Shown here: one piece after another, positions 26,721-36,152 of the stretch | Layout of the letters: each line of letters opens with the position of its first letter | Numbering within the stretch: the stretch's first letter is position 1 | NCBI RefSeq assembly: GCF_046719735.1 | Contig: NZ_JAUTWQ010000025.1 | Coordinates: 14,191-78,190, forward strand | Reading direction: 5' to 3' | Source: Halobacillus_B rhizosphaerae | GTDB lineage: Bacteria; Bacillota; Bacilli; Bacillales; Halobacillaceae | Length of the DNA: 64,000 bases | Notes under the pieces: model-generated | What the model was told of the DNA's origin: nothing | Databases searched by the model: none | The model's input: the letters and a program-made list of their open reading frames with translations, nothing else | Made by a program: the position numbers and the translations under genes

Positions 26721-27908
26721 TTACATATAAAGACTTGCCAAGAAAATTCCAAGAGCTTCCTGATAGATTTCATCAAATTGGCTAAGGGGAAGTGGGTTAA
26801 GACCGCTTCCGAGTTCCACTGTGAAACCCGGACGTCTCCATACCTTAATAAACCAGTCCTTGTAACCAGCATAACTATCAACAAAGCGAATCGGTTCATA
26901 GCCGCTTACTCTGGAAAATTCATTTACAATCGTTTGTGATCTCGGGGGTTCCAAGTTTTCGTAGCCCCAGTAAATCACTTCTCCTTGCGTATGGAAAGCA
27001 AGGAGTTTTTCAAATTGCCGTTTCCCAGCAAGCTCCGCCATTGCCACGGCTTCAGGTTCAGTTAAAGGCTGATAACCAGGGAAATCCCTTGGTGCAGGAG
27101 ATTTCGGCTTTCTGGCCGCTTCTACTTCCCATTTGGCAGGATACTGATTATTTAAGTCAACTCCGCGGATGTTTGCTTTCCATCCAGAAAAATCCTGGCT
27201 ACCCTTGTTAATTCTTAACGCTTCTTCCCCATAAGTTCCTTCCGGAGGGCCATTGAGCACAAGATCTACGCCATCAGGGTCGACCATAGGAACAATGGAA
27301 ACAGTCACTTGGTTATAGAAAGGGAGAATAGAGACGCCGCGAATGGTTTCTTGATTCGTAAGAGCAAGCAAATAATCATTAAGAAATTGCATGATGATAG
27401 CGGAGGTAATCCATTCATTAGCGTGAAATGACCCATCCCAATGAATAATTTTCGACCCTCTGCCAATCTGTAATTCATCGAGATTTTTCCCCATAACACT
27501 TTTGCCGATAGTTTCTCGTCTTAGAAAGGGATAAAGTTCAGCCAGTTGATTGAGGTGACTTGACAGCGTTTTAAAGCTATAGTTTTGATTACTATTTATG
27601 ATGCGGTATGTGACACGGACGGGGACAATAATCGATTGACCGTATTGCAGGTTGCTGGGATTTACATCCTGATTCAACAGAAATAAAGTATCAATAGAAA
27701 TTCTTCTGTCGGAAGCGATTTTCCAAAATGTGTCGCCGGGCTGGATTTGATAGGTGGTGGATCTATACCCTGGAATTTTAATCAATTGACCAATGCCCAG
27801 TGCACTGGGAGAGACAGCAGGGTTAGAATCTATAATCAATTGTAATGGAACATTAAAGGTGTTGGCATAGTACCAGAGAGTGTCACCTTTTCTCACTCTT
27901 ATATCCAT
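26721..27908 (-). CDS. LysM-M14 gamma-D-glutamyl-meso-DAP endopeptidase
   Basis: This 395-residue protein has two N-terminal LysM domains (about residues 1-46 and 52-97), which bind peptidoglycan, followed by an M14 zinc carboxypeptidase domain. Zinc ligands are visible in HANEW (His162, Glu165) and in AFHTQG, and the catalytic Glu in FTVELGSG near residue 368. The layout is that of endopeptidase I of Lysinibacillus sphaericus and B. subtilis YqgT, which cut the stem peptide during sporulation or wall recycling. There is no signal peptide, so it may act inside the sporangium. Confidence 0.9.
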   Translation of the reverse strand: MDIRVRKGDTLWYYANTFNVPLQLIIDSNPAVSPSALGIGQLIKIPGYRSTTYQIQPGDTFWKIASDRRISIDTLFLLNQDVNPSNLQYGQSIIVPVRVTYRIINSNQNYSFKTLSSHLNQLAELYPFLRRETIGKSVMGKNLDELQIGRGSKIIHWDGSFHANEWITSAIIMQFLNDYLLALTNQETIRGVSILPFYNQVTVSIVPMVDPDGVDLVLNGPPEGTYGEEALRINKGSQDFSGWKANIRGVDLNNQYPAKWEVEAARKPKSPAPRDFPGYQPLTEPEAVAMAELAGKRQFEKLLAFHTQGEVIYWGYENLEPPRSQTIVNEFSRVSGYEPIRFVDSYAGYKDWFIKVWRRPGFTVELGSGLNPLPLSQFDEIYQEALGIFLASLYM

Positions 27909-27995
27909 GTGCTACCTCCTTACAGTCCTCGTCTTTATTACTATATGGGCAATTTCTGCAACCATGATCCGAAATAGAAAAAAAGCAGCCTTAAC

Positions 27996-28034
27996 GAAAA
28001 AACCCGAACCAATTTAATTCTTTGGATCGGGTTT
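27996..28034 (-). terminator. Terminator of topB
   Basis: On the minus strand AAACCCGA(T)CCAAA pairs with TTGG(T)TCGGGTTT and is followed by TTTTT. Confidence 0.85.
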
Positions 28035-28103
28035 CCTGGTGAATAATAGTTGTAAGCCGCTGACTTTGAAACTTTAAGTACTTCAGCATTTTTGAAAGTA
28101 GAT

Positions 28104-30257
28104 TTATGAAGACGCAGAAGAACGTTTGCGCTTTTGGGCAAATTCAAATTCCAGCTTTCCATCCTTCAACTTTAAATAAGCATTAAACGGTTTCTTCGAT
28201 TTTCCTTTCATCCCTTTGATTAGGCTGGTTTTTTTACCTGCCAAGAGTTTTTTTGCATTCGTCGCACTAATGGATTTCCCTAGAAATCGTTTAGGAATAA
28301 CGAATTGACATCCTTCTTTGTACTGGCTGCAACCGTAAACCTTGCCTTTATCTATAATGGACCCTTTTTTACAGGAAGGGCAAAGGGCCAATTCTTCTTT
28401 AATCTGAGCTTGTTGAATAGCAGTATCGAGCGGCCGGCTGTCAATATCTTTCGGGGCCTGGCTGATGAGATGATAGAGAAATTTTTCAATACTTTTCAGT
28501 AAGGTTTTCTGCTGGCCATCACCTTGACCAATCTTTTTCAAAAACTGTTCCCATTTGGCGGTCATTTCCGGGCTGGCAAGCAGTGTCTCGTCCACAGCCT
28601 GGCAGAGGATAATTCCTTTTGGAGTAATGGTTACACTATTTTTTGTTACAGAAATATAGTTCTGGTTCTTTAGCGTCTCAATTATATTGGCTCGTGTAGC
28701 TTCTGTTCCTATTCCTTCGGTTTCCTTAAGGGTTTCTTGCGCCACTTCATCTTCAATCATCTTACCTGCTGTTTTCATCATGGTAATTAATTGTCCCTCT
28801 GTATAAGGCTTGGGCGGTTTAGTCATGTCTTCTTTCGTTTTTAAAGAAGCTGTACAGTTTTCCCCTTGATGGATGACAGGAAGTTTAGGTGTTTGTTTAT
28901 CCTGCTTACTTGCTTTCTCTTTACCAAAGAGTTCTTTCCAGCCTCTCTTGATGTCTACTTTACCTGTCGCTTTGAAAATCAGGTCATGAATATTAACGTC
29001 CACTTTTGTTTCTTCAAAGTGATAATCATCATGAAACATGGCAAGAGTGGTATGAACGACTTCAAAATAAATCTTCTTCTCGCGATCGGAGAGACGGTCA
29101 ATGACTGCTTTGGTCGGAATCTTCTTAGTGGGAATGATCGCATAGTGTTCCTGAACCTTGGAAGAGTCGACGAATTTCTTTCGAGCATGAAGATAAGTGG
29201 GCTCAAAAGATTGATTGGCTAATTGCTGATAAGAAGTTAGATTTTCCTTTAAGTAACTAAATTCGCTGGGAGTAATATGCTGCGTATCCGTTCGCGGATA
29301 GGAGAGCAGCTTCTTCTCATAAAGCGATTGCATCATTTTCAGTACTTGGCTCGGGCTGATTCCCCAAACTTTATTTGCTTTCGTTTGCAGGGTGGAAAGG
29401 CTGTGCAGCTTAGGAGACCCCATTTTTTTCTTCGTTTTCTGCAGTTTCTCAATAATCGCATCATTTTCTTTTTCTAATTGATGATTCTTGATGATCTGAT
29501 GTAAATCTTCTTTGTTTTTAAATTGCTTCGGGTACTTTGCCTGAAATTGACCTTCCTGAACCTTAACGTCTGCTAGTAATTCGTAAAAAGGGACGGGCGT
29601 AAATTCATCGATTTCCTTTTTACGCTGATAAATCATAAATAACGTAGGGGTCTGGACTCTTCCGATACTGAATGATTCGCGAATCCCCTTCTTTTGAAGA
29701 AGCAGGCTGTACAGCCGTGAGCCATTCATGCCGACCAGCCAGTCGCCAATCTGGCGTGTTTGTGCTTCCTCGTACAGGGATAAGTAAGATTTTCCGTCTT
29801 GTAAGTGTTGAAACCCTTGTTTAATGGCTTCCACTTCTAATGAATTTATCCATAATCGCTTCGTTGGTTTGCGGCTTTGTCCGGCTAATTGTATGATACT
29901 GCGGGCGATATTTTCCCCTTCACGATCCGGGTCGGTCGCGACAATAATTTCACTGGCCTGTTTTAATAGATTCTTTACAATGGAGAATTGTTTTCTTTTA
30001 TCTTTAGGGACTTCAAATTTATATTGGTCTGGCAGAATCGGCAGCGTTGTCAGCTTCCATTGCTTCCATTCTTGTTTATAATGACTGGGTTCAACCAGCT
30101 GGGTAAGGTGCCCAAATCCATAAGTAATGTAAGCAGGGGAAGGAAAGAATTGATCATCGTTGACTTCGATATAGCCGTCTTTGGCTTTCGTATTTCGAAA
30201 AGCAGCGGCATAGGCTTTTGCCTGGCTTGGTTTTTCAGCTAAAATGACGGTGGTCAT
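28104..30257 (-). CDS. topB: DNA topoisomerase III
   Basis: This 717-residue type IA topoisomerase has the TOPRIM motif ATDPDREGENIAR (Asp109, Asp111), the conserved TRQIGDWLVGMNGSRLYS and FSIGRVQTPTL stretches, and the catalytic Tyr320 in SYPRTDTQHI. A C-terminal Cys4-like zinc element (CPSCKKGS, GCSQYKEGC) and a basic tail ending in KRKRSSASS follow. It decatenates and relaxes DNA at replication or recombination intermediates. It has a GGAGG ribosome site and stands alone. Confidence 0.95.
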   Translation of the reverse strand: MTTVILAEKPSQAKAYAAAFRNTKAKDGYIEVNDDQFFPSPAYITYGFGHLTQLVEPSHYKQEWKQWKLTTLPILPDQYKFEVPKDKRKQFSIVKNLLKQASEIIVATDPDREGENIARSIIQLAGQSRKPTKRLWINSLEVEAIKQGFQHLQDGKSYLSLYEEAQTRQIGDWLVGMNGSRLYSLLLQKKGIRESFSIGRVQTPTLFMIYQRKKEIDEFTPVPFYELLADVKVQEGQFQAKYPKQFKNKEDLHQIIKNHQLEKENDAIIEKLQKTKKKMGSPKLHSLSTLQTKANKVWGISPSQVLKMMQSLYEKKLLSYPRTDTQHITPSEFSYLKENLTSYQQLANQSFEPTYLHARKKFVDSSKVQEHYAIIPTKKIPTKAVIDRLSDREKKIYFEVVHTTLAMFHDDYHFEETKVDVNIHDLIFKATGKVDIKRGWKELFGKEKASKQDKQTPKLPVIHQGENCTASLKTKEDMTKPPKPYTEGQLITMMKTAGKMIEDEVAQETLKETEGIGTEATRANIIETLKNQNYISVTKNSVTITPKGIILCQAVDETLLASPEMTAKWEQFLKKIGQGDGQQKTLLKSIEKFLYHLISQAPKDIDSRPLDTAIQQAQIKEELALCPSCKKGSIIDKGKVYGCSQYKEGCQFVIPKRFLGKSISATNAKKLLAGKKTSLIKGMKGKSKKPFNAYLKLKDGKLEFEFAQKRKRSSASS

Positions 30258-30439
30258 CGCTGGACCTCCTTTATAATAAAAAAGCCGTTTAGCATTCGTA
30301 ATTAGAGACCTTTCTAATCTTGTATCATATCATAATTATAAAGTGTCAATGGAAAGAAATCTCAATCAAGAAAGTGAAGAAAAATTGTGAAAAAGTGCTT
30401 CCGTTGTAGTCCCTTTTGAAATATGATACATTATACATG

Positions 30440-30470
30440 TAATTCCGAGTTTACAGATTGGAATTATAAA
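30440..30470 (+). promoter_or_regulatory. CymR-type operator upstream of yrrT
   Basis: TAATTCC (30440-30446) and GGAATTA (30460-30466) form an inverted repeat in the pattern TAATTCC-N13-GGAATTA, preceded by T at the inner side (TTGGAATTATA). This resembles the CymR box (TTGGAATT core) of B. subtilis cysteine genes, including its yrrT operon. The repressor would act when cysteine is plentiful. Confidence 0.7.
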
Positions 30471-30489
30471 CAATGAGGGGTTGAAATAG

Positions 30490-31131
30490 ATGGGAATAGA
30501 ATTTGTCGACCTTTTTAATCAATGGGCGAGTTCCTATGATGATACAGTAGCTGGAAAAGATCCTGAATATCGCGAGGTTTTTGAAGGCTATCATGATATG
30601 CTTGAAGAGTTAGCAGACTTATCCCTTTCACCTGTGATAGAATTTGGTGTAGGGACAGCTAATTTAACTAGAAAAATGGTGGATAAAAATAAAGTCGTTA
30701 TCGGCATTGAACCGTCAGAAGAAATGCGGAGAATAGCGGCCATGAAATGCCCGGAAGCGGCGATTTATGAAGGGGACTTCATAAACTATCCATCCCTGCA
30801 GACGCCGGTACAGTCGATCGTTAGTTCATTCGCTTTCCATCATTTAAAAGCTGATGAGAAAATAGCGGCACTAGCTAAATATTACCATCAATTAGAGGCA
30901 AAAGGTCAGATCATCTTTATTGATACTTTATTTAAAGATGAGGATCATAAACAGACGTTAATTAAAAATGCTGAAAAAGCAGGATTTTTAAATTTAGCAC
31001 AGGATTTGCAGGAAGAGTATTATAGCTGTCTGGAAGATTTGAAAGAGATGTTTTTAACGCAAGGATTTGAGGTAAGTTTTAAACAACTGAACAAATACGC
31101 CTGGCTCATTCAGGCAAAAAAAGGAGAATGA
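30490..31131 (+). CDS. yrrT: SAM-dependent methyltransferase YrrT
   Basis: This 213-residue class I methyltransferase has motif I VIEFGVGTANLTRKM and the acidic loop GIEPSEEM. Length and order match B. subtilis YrrT, the first gene of the methionine-to-cysteine operon, thought to produce S-adenosylhomocysteine feeding the pathway. The gene starts behind a GAGGGG site and runs directly into luxS with a 4-base gap. Confidence 0.9.
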   Translation: MGIEFVDLFNQWASSYDDTVAGKDPEYREVFEGYHDMLEELADLSLSPVIEFGVGTANLTRKMVDKNKVVIGIEPSEEMRRIAAMKCPEAAIYEGDFINYPSLQTPVQSIVSSFAFHHLKADEKIAALAKYYHQLEAKGQIIFIDTLFKDEDHKQTLIKNAEKAGFLNLAQDLQEEYYSCLEDLKEMFLTQGFEVSFKQLNKYAWLIQAKKGE

Positions 31132-31135
31132 TCTT

Positions 31136-31597
31136 ATGACACAAATGAACGTAGAAAGTTTTAACCTGGATCATACCAAAGTAAAAGCACCTTATGTACG
31201 ACTCGTTGGAGTTACAGAGGGTGATAAAGGCGATAAAATTTACAAATATGACATTCGAGTAAAACAACCCAATAAAGAACATATGAATATGCCTGCCCTT
31301 CATTCCCTGGAGCACTTGATGGCAGAGAACAGTCGTAATCACCATGATCGTATTATTGACATTGGGCCGATGGGCTGCCAGACAGGTTTCTATCTAGCTG
31401 TAATGAACGATGATAGCTATGATAATATTCTTCAAGTGGTGGAGAAAACGTTGAATGATGTCCTTCAAGCTGAAGAAGTACCAGCTTGCAACGAAGTTCA
31501 ATGTGGATTCGCTGCAAGCCACAGCTTAGAAGGAGCTCAGGAACTTGCCCGTGAATTGTTAAATAAACGTGATGAATGGACGGAAGTTTTTCAATAA
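31136..31597 (+). CDS. luxS: S-ribosylhomocysteine lyase LuxS
   Basis: This 153-residue metalloenzyme has zinc ligands His56, His60 (HSLEHLMAEN) and Cys123 (NEVQCGF), and the catalytic Cys81 in GCQTGFYL. It splits S-ribosylhomocysteine into homocysteine and DPD, the AI-2 precursor. Here it sits where B. subtilis has mtnN, so the operon carries the second rather than the first step of SAH recycling. Homocysteine goes to MccA. Confidence 0.97.
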   Translation: MTQMNVESFNLDHTKVKAPYVRLVGVTEGDKGDKIYKYDIRVKQPNKEHMNMPALHSLEHLMAENSRNHHDRIIDIGPMGCQTGFYLAVMNDDSYDNILQVVEKTLNDVLQAEEVPACNEVQCGFAASHSLEGAQELARELLNKRDEWTEVFQ

Positions 31598-31615
31598 GCG
31601 GAGGTTGAAGCAGCT

Positions 31616-32542
31616 ATGAGCTACGTGAAGAACGTACAATCACTAATCGGAAATACACCTATGATCGAACTGACACACTCGGATATTCCGAATCAAGCGC
31701 GCATTTTTGCGAAGCTTGAATTTATGAACCCAGGCGGCAGTATTAAAGACCGCCTGGGTTTAAAACTGATTGAAGATGCATTAAATAGGAATCTGCTAAA
31801 CCCAGGGGGGACTATTATTGAACCGACGGCTGGGAATACGGGGATAGGGCTCGCACTCGCTGCAATCGGCAGAGGGTTCCGGGTGATGTTTGTAACTCCT
31901 GAGAAATTCAGCCAGGAAAAACAAACATTAATGAGAGCGCTTGGGGCAGAGGTAGTTAATACCCCCACGGACAAAGGTATGCGCGGAGCCATTGAAAAAG
32001 CCAATGCCCTTTGTAAAGAGGTTCCCAATTCGTTTAGTCCACAGCAATTTAACAATCAGGCGAATCCGGATACCTATTATGAAACACTTGGACCCGAAAT
32101 CTATTTAGATATGAATGGTGAGATCGATGTCTTTCTTGCTGGTGCAGGCACCGGTGGCACGTTTATGGGAATATCCAAGTTCTTAAAGGAGAAAAACAAG
32201 CACACGAAAACGGTGATCGTAGAGCCAGAAGGTTCCGTGATTAATGGTGGAGAGCCTGGTCCACATAAAACAGAAGGAATTGGCATGGAATTTATGCCGT
32301 TTTATATGGATGACAGCTATTTCGATGCTGTTCATACCGTTACTGATAAAGTGGCCTTTCAAAGAGTTCGGGAATTAGCATTGAATGAAGGCTTGCTTGT
32401 CGCAAGCTCTTCCGGCGCTGCCTTTGAAGCTGCCTTGAGAGAAGCAGAACAAGCGAAACCCGGGACTAAAATTGTTACAATTTTTCCTGACAGCAGCGAT
32501 CGTTATTTAAGTCAAGGGATTTATGAGGAGGAAAAGCTATGA
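31616..32542 (+). CDS. mccA: O-acetylserine-dependent cystathionine beta-synthase
   Basis: This 308-residue PLP enzyme of the cysteine-synthase fold has Lys44 in PGGSIKDR, the phosphate loop AGTGGT and the substrate loop PTAGNTGIG. In the B. subtilis operon it joins homocysteine with O-acetylserine to cystathionine. It overlaps mccB by four bases (ATGA). Confidence 0.93.
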   Translation: MSYVKNVQSLIGNTPMIELTHSDIPNQARIFAKLEFMNPGGSIKDRLGLKLIEDALNRNLLNPGGTIIEPTAGNTGIGLALAAIGRGFRVMFVTPEKFSQEKQTLMRALGAEVVNTPTDKGMRGAIEKANALCKEVPNSFSPQQFNNQANPDTYYETLGPEIYLDMNGEIDVFLAGAGTGGTFMGISKFLKEKNKHTKTVIVEPEGSVINGGEPGPHKTEGIGMEFMPFYMDDSYFDAVHTVTDKVAFQRVRELALNEGLLVASSSGAAFEAALREAEQAKPGTKIVTIFPDSSDRYLSQGIYEEEKL

Positions 32543-33675
32543 GAAAGAAAACACAACTAATACATGGCGGCATTACAGGTGATGACAAAACAGGTGCCGT
32601 ATCAGTACCGATTTATCAAGTAAGTACGTATCGTCAGGATGGAGTCGGCCAGCACCGCGGATACGAGTATTCCCGGACAGGAAACCCTACTAGGTTTGCT
32701 CTAGAAGAACTGATTAAAGAGCTTGAAGGCGGTCATGCCGGCTTCGCATTTGGCTCTGGAATGGCAGCTATTACCGCTGTACTTATGACTTTCAACCAAG
32801 GCGATCATGTGATTTTCACGGATGATGTTTACGGAGGCACATACCGTTTAGTAAACAATGTGATCAATCGCTTTGGCCTGGATGTAAGCTTTGTAGATAC
32901 GAGTGATGTGAAGAACATCGAACAAGCGATTACAGATCGAACAAAAGCCGTTTATGTGGAAACGCCGACCAACCCGCTTCTTAAAATTACAGATTTGAAA
33001 AAAGTATCTGAACTGGCTAAATCTAAAGATTTAACCTTTATCGTGGATAATACGTTCAGTACGCCTTATTGGCAGAATCCAATCGAATTCGGGGCGGATA
33101 TTGTTCTGCATAGTGCAACGAAATACTTAGGCGGCCATAGTGATGTTGTCGCTGGTCTAGTAGTCGTGAATTCGCAAAAGCTTGCTGAAGAAGTACACTT
33201 TGTTCTTAATTCCTCTGGCGGCATTCTTGGACCGCAGGACTCTTGGTTATTGATGAGAGGAATCAAAACACTCGGAATCCGTATGGAAGAGATCGAAGAA
33301 AATACGCGCCAGTTTGTAGAATTCTTGGAAGAACTCCCTGAAGTGAAGAAGATTTATTATCCAGGGTTAGCGGGACATAAAGGTCATGACGTTCATCAAA
33401 GCCAGGCTAGAGGCAATGGTGGTATGATTTCGTTTGACGTCGGCAGTGGTGAAAAAGCAGATCAAGTATTGAAAAATGTAAAATATTTTACGCTTGCTGA
33501 AAGTTTGGGAGCAGTGGAAAGTCTGATTTCCGTTCCAGCTATGATGACACATGCTTCTATTCCGAAAGAGCGTCGTGCTGAACTCGGTATTGCCGATGGT
33601 TTAGTCCGTGTATCCATTGGACTTGAAGACATCGAAGATCTGAAAGAAGATTTCTTAGAAGCTCTTCGTAAATAG
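32539..33675 (+). CDS. mccB: Cystathionine gamma-lyase / homocysteine gamma-lyase
   Basis: This 378-residue Cys/Met-metabolism PLP enzyme has Lys195 in HSATKYLGGHSD and conserved SRTGNPT and GSGMAAI stretches. It splits cystathionine to cysteine, ammonia and 2-oxobutyrate, ending the reverse transsulfuration route of this operon. The family also holds synthases; the operon context favours the lyase. Confidence 0.93.
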   Translation: MRKKTQLIHGGITGDDKTGAVSVPIYQVSTYRQDGVGQHRGYEYSRTGNPTRFALEELIKELEGGHAGFAFGSGMAAITAVLMTFNQGDHVIFTDDVYGGTYRLVNNVINRFGLDVSFVDTSDVKNIEQAITDRTKAVYVETPTNPLLKITDLKKVSELAKSKDLTFIVDNTFSTPYWQNPIEFGADIVLHSATKYLGGHSDVVAGLVVVNSQKLAEEVHFVLNSSGGILGPQDSWLLMRGIKTLGIRMEEIEENTRQFVEFLEELPEVKKIYYPGLAGHKGHDVHQSQARGNGGMISFDVGSGEKADQVLKNVKYFTLAESLGAVESLISVPAMMTHASIPKERRAELGIADGLVRVSIGLEDIEDLKEDFLEALRK

Positions 33676-33710
33676 AATTGTTACGATGTTCAATAGAGGA
33701 AACAGAATAC

Positions 33711-33751
33711 AAAGAGGAGACCAGCCTGAACAGGATTTGGTCTCTTTTTTT
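33711..33751 (+). terminator. Terminator of the yrrT-luxS-mccAB operon
   Basis: AGAG(G)AGACCA pairs with TGGTCTCT, followed by seven T. Confidence 0.9.
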
Positions 33752-33966
33752 GTTATCTCATAGTTAAAGTAGGGTTGTGGAAGACTTGAAATCGAGACAT
33801 TTGTTGAGACTGTAGGGGCTCCGAGGTACGAATCGCTTTTCAAGAAGTTTGTTACTTACATATTCTTCACAATATCGGAACGATTAGCCGTAAATGCTCC
33901 GGTCTTTTGAATAGGTGACCAATCCTGAGCCAAACTAAGGACAATTACTTTACAGGAGTGGAAATC

Positions 33967-34641
33967 ATGGATTATACCCAGTTGAAAAACCAATTAGAAC
34001 AACGAAAACATGAAATAGAGCAACGGATGGTAAATACAGATCAGTTAGGATTAGAACGCGGATTTGCCAGTGACATGTCCTCTGGTGAATTATCTCAATA
34101 CGATAACCACCCCGCTGATTCAGGAACAGAATTGTATGAAAGAGAGAAAGATATCGCTTTGCTGGGACATTTAAAAGAAGAACTTTCCGATATTCATTAT
34201 TCTTTAACTCAAATGGAAAATGGAAGTTATGGGATCTGTGAGGCGACAGGGAAAACGATTCCTTATGAACGATTGAAAGCTCTGCCTACAGCACGAACGA
34301 TTGCGAAGGCATCTTTAAACCAAGATATCTCAACAGACCGCCCGGTAGAGGAAGAAGTTATTGAGAATTTGGAAGAGGAGTATGGAACCGATGATGGCAT
34401 GACGGGGTATAATGAACAGGATGCTTATGAGCAAGTTGCCTCTTTTAATCAGACAAGCATGGTGTATGAAGGCTCATCCCTTATGGACAGTGAGGATGGT
34501 GTGGGGTATGTGGAAGAATATGAACCATTCGTATCCACGGATATTCAGGGATATACGGGAGAAGAGCATGTTCATATTGAAAGAAATATCCACTATGACC
34601 GCTATATGGATAAGCAGGATGAAGAAGAAGATCCTTCTTGA
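33967..34641 (+). CDS. yteA: YteA-type TraR/DksA-like regulator
   Basis: This 224-residue protein has an N-terminal coiled coil (LKNQLEQRKHEIEQRM), the helical core DNHPADSGTELYEREKD, and the region that normally holds a C4 zinc finger, here GICEATGKTIPYERLKALPTAR. Only one cysteine remains, as in the sporulation-linked YteA group. The C-terminal third is very acidic. YteA is expressed in the mother cell or late stages; its exact role is unknown. The ATG at 33967 has AGGAG at 8 bases; the GTG three codons earlier overlaps that site. Confidence 0.85.
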   Translation: MDYTQLKNQLEQRKHEIEQRMVNTDQLGLERGFASDMSSGELSQYDNHPADSGTELYEREKDIALLGHLKEELSDIHYSLTQMENGSYGICEATGKTIPYERLKALPTARTIAKASLNQDISTDRPVEEEVIENLEEEYGTDDGMTGYNEQDAYEQVASFNQTSMVYEGSSLMDSEDGVGYVEEYEPFVSTDIQGYTGEEHVHIERNIHYDRYMDKQDEEEDPS

Positions 34642-34642
34642 A

Positions 34643-34672
34643 AAAAAGCTCCCTCTCATGGGGAGCTTTTGC
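34643..34672. terminator. Terminator between yteA and the Lin0512-like gene
   Basis: AAAAGCTCCC pairs with GGGGAGCTTTT between convergent genes, with A and T runs on the two sides so that it can serve both. Confidence 0.85.
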
Positions 34673-34674
34673 AA

Positions 34675-35037
34675 TTAATAACCAACTTCTACAGCGGCGT
34701 TCACGATATACATTTGATCATTTTTATCTTCTTTGTCTTCAAGAAAAATACCGCTAGTCGTCAGCATACCGCCATCTAAGACTTCTATGGAAACCTCGCC
34801 GTAAGGGATCGCCTGCTTCACTTCTTCATGATTCAGCTTATCTTTATCACAAGGCAGGGCAAGCTTTACATTGATTTTCATATTGTCCAGCGATCCTTCA
34901 GGAAGCGCCGTGCGAATACCAGGCATAGAGTTAGTATGAATGGCGTTTTTTATAGCACGGACGGATGCCTTGGTAATATTTTGTCCGTGGACATCGGTCC
35001 CCATTCCAGTTTGAATAAACATGAGTTGGTCCATCAT
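34675..35037 (-). CDS. Lin0512-family protein
   Basis: This 120-residue alpha/beta protein carries the Lin0512 family pattern: FIQTGMGTDVHGQNITKASVRA at the start and VEVGY at the end. The family is small and ring-forming, probably metabolic, with no proven function. Its GGAGAATG site is close to the ATG pair, so the exact start may shift by one codon. Confidence 0.8.
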   Translation of the reverse strand: MMDQLMFIQTGMGTDVHGQNITKASVRAIKNAIHTNSMPGIRTALPEGSLDNMKINVKLALPCDKDKLNHEEVKQAIPYGEVSIEVLDGGMLTTSGIFLEDKEDKNDQMYIVNAAVEVGY

Positions 35038-35147
35038 TCATTCTCCTTTCCTGTTCCAATCCTTATTTCTCGACATGAATAAGGATGTAAAAGGTTTTCC
35101 CTTCTAAACGACAGACAAACCTCAATTTGCTATCGAAAAGTGATGGC

Positions 35148-35972
35148 CTAGGAAGAGTGGGCGGCATTCTCCGGCTGAGCTTGGAACACGTGCATCATCC
35201 ATTTTCCAATATCTTTAAATCCTAATCGTTTATAAATACTGCCTGCTTTAGGGTTATCGTAAAATAAGCAGAGCATTTTCCCTTCATTTAACAAGTCTTC
35301 ACAGAGCTTTGTCATACATAAGCTTGCGTACCCTTTTCTCGAATGTTCCGGATGGGTGCATACTCCTACAACCATGGCCGACATGGAATTCTCGGCGGTT
35401 GTCGAGGCGGAGGAGAGAATCTCCTGGTCATTATGAATAAAATAAGTTCGGGCAGAACCGTTTTCGATGCCTCTAAGCAGACCTGCTTCTCGATTAGGAT
35501 CGGCTTCGAATTCAGAAATCTGCGACTGCAGATGAGCGATAGCAGGAACATCCTCTGCGGAAGCCAATTTTACTTTTTCAAGAGCAGATGACGGAGCTAA
35601 CTGGTTGATGGATTCACAATTTGCATAATAAAGCGAACGGGTTTTGGGTGATGCTTTTTCAATATGAGGGAGAATCTTACTTGTAATGGACTGCAGTCCT
35701 GAGAGTTCTTTAAATTCTGGATCCTTGTTCATAATTGCGGCGAATCCTTCCGCATTAAATTCATCTTCAGCGTAAGCAATGTAGTTGCTGGAATACTTCA
35801 GCAGCACTGCCTTTAATTGACCGTCTGCATTAAAGTCTCCCCAAAGCTTTTGAAAATCCTGCTCATAGCCAAAGTTCTCAATATCTCCGATGATAAATAA
35901 ATTTTCCGCAGGTTTTTGAGAAATCAACTGCTGACAAATTTCATTATCAGTTTCTTGCAGCCTTCGGATCAT
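35148..35972 (-). CDS. GNAT-family N-acetyltransferase
   Basis: This 274-residue protein has a degenerate N-terminal half and a C-terminal GNAT domain with VVGVCTHPEHSRKGYASLCM (acetyl-CoA loop R-K-G-Y-A) and FYDNPKAGSIYKRLGF. It transfers an acetyl group from acetyl-CoA to an unknown amine. It is monocistronic with a GGAGG site. Confidence 0.85.
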   Translation of the reverse strand: MIRRLQETDNEICQQLISQKPAENLFIIGDIENFGYEQDFQKLWGDFNADGQLKAVLLKYSSNYIAYAEDEFNAEGFAAIMNKDPEFKELSGLQSITSKILPHIEKASPKTRSLYYANCESINQLAPSSALEKVKLASAEDVPAIAHLQSQISEFEADPNREAGLLRGIENGSARTYFIHNDQEILSSASTTAENSMSAMVVGVCTHPEHSRKGYASLCMTKLCEDLLNEGKMLCLFYDNPKAGSIYKRLGFKDIGKWMMHVFQAQPENAAHSS

Positions 35973-36058
35973 AGTTCTCCCTCCTTCTATAAAATTGTTA
36001 TTTATTGTAACAGACAGCGGAAGAAATACAATAGGTAACTGGAATATTTTAGAGTTGT

Positions 36059-36088
36059 TTTGACTTAGATCTACATTTTCGATAAATA
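36059..36088 (+). promoter_or_regulatory. Candidate promoter of the DUF3298 gene
   Basis: TTGACT (36059-36064), an 18-base spacer and TAAATA (36083-36088) lie upstream of the TTG-start secreted protein gene. Confidence 0.5.
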
Positions 36089-36152
36089 TTTTCTGCTTCC
36101 TTCTGTACTTTTGATAATTTTGGTCAAACTAAGAGGAAACGGAGGGATTGAA

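Noticed and set aside
30258..30439. SAM (S-box) riboswitch upstream of yrrT
   Set aside because: No S-box core; the CymR-like inverted repeat explains the control region better.
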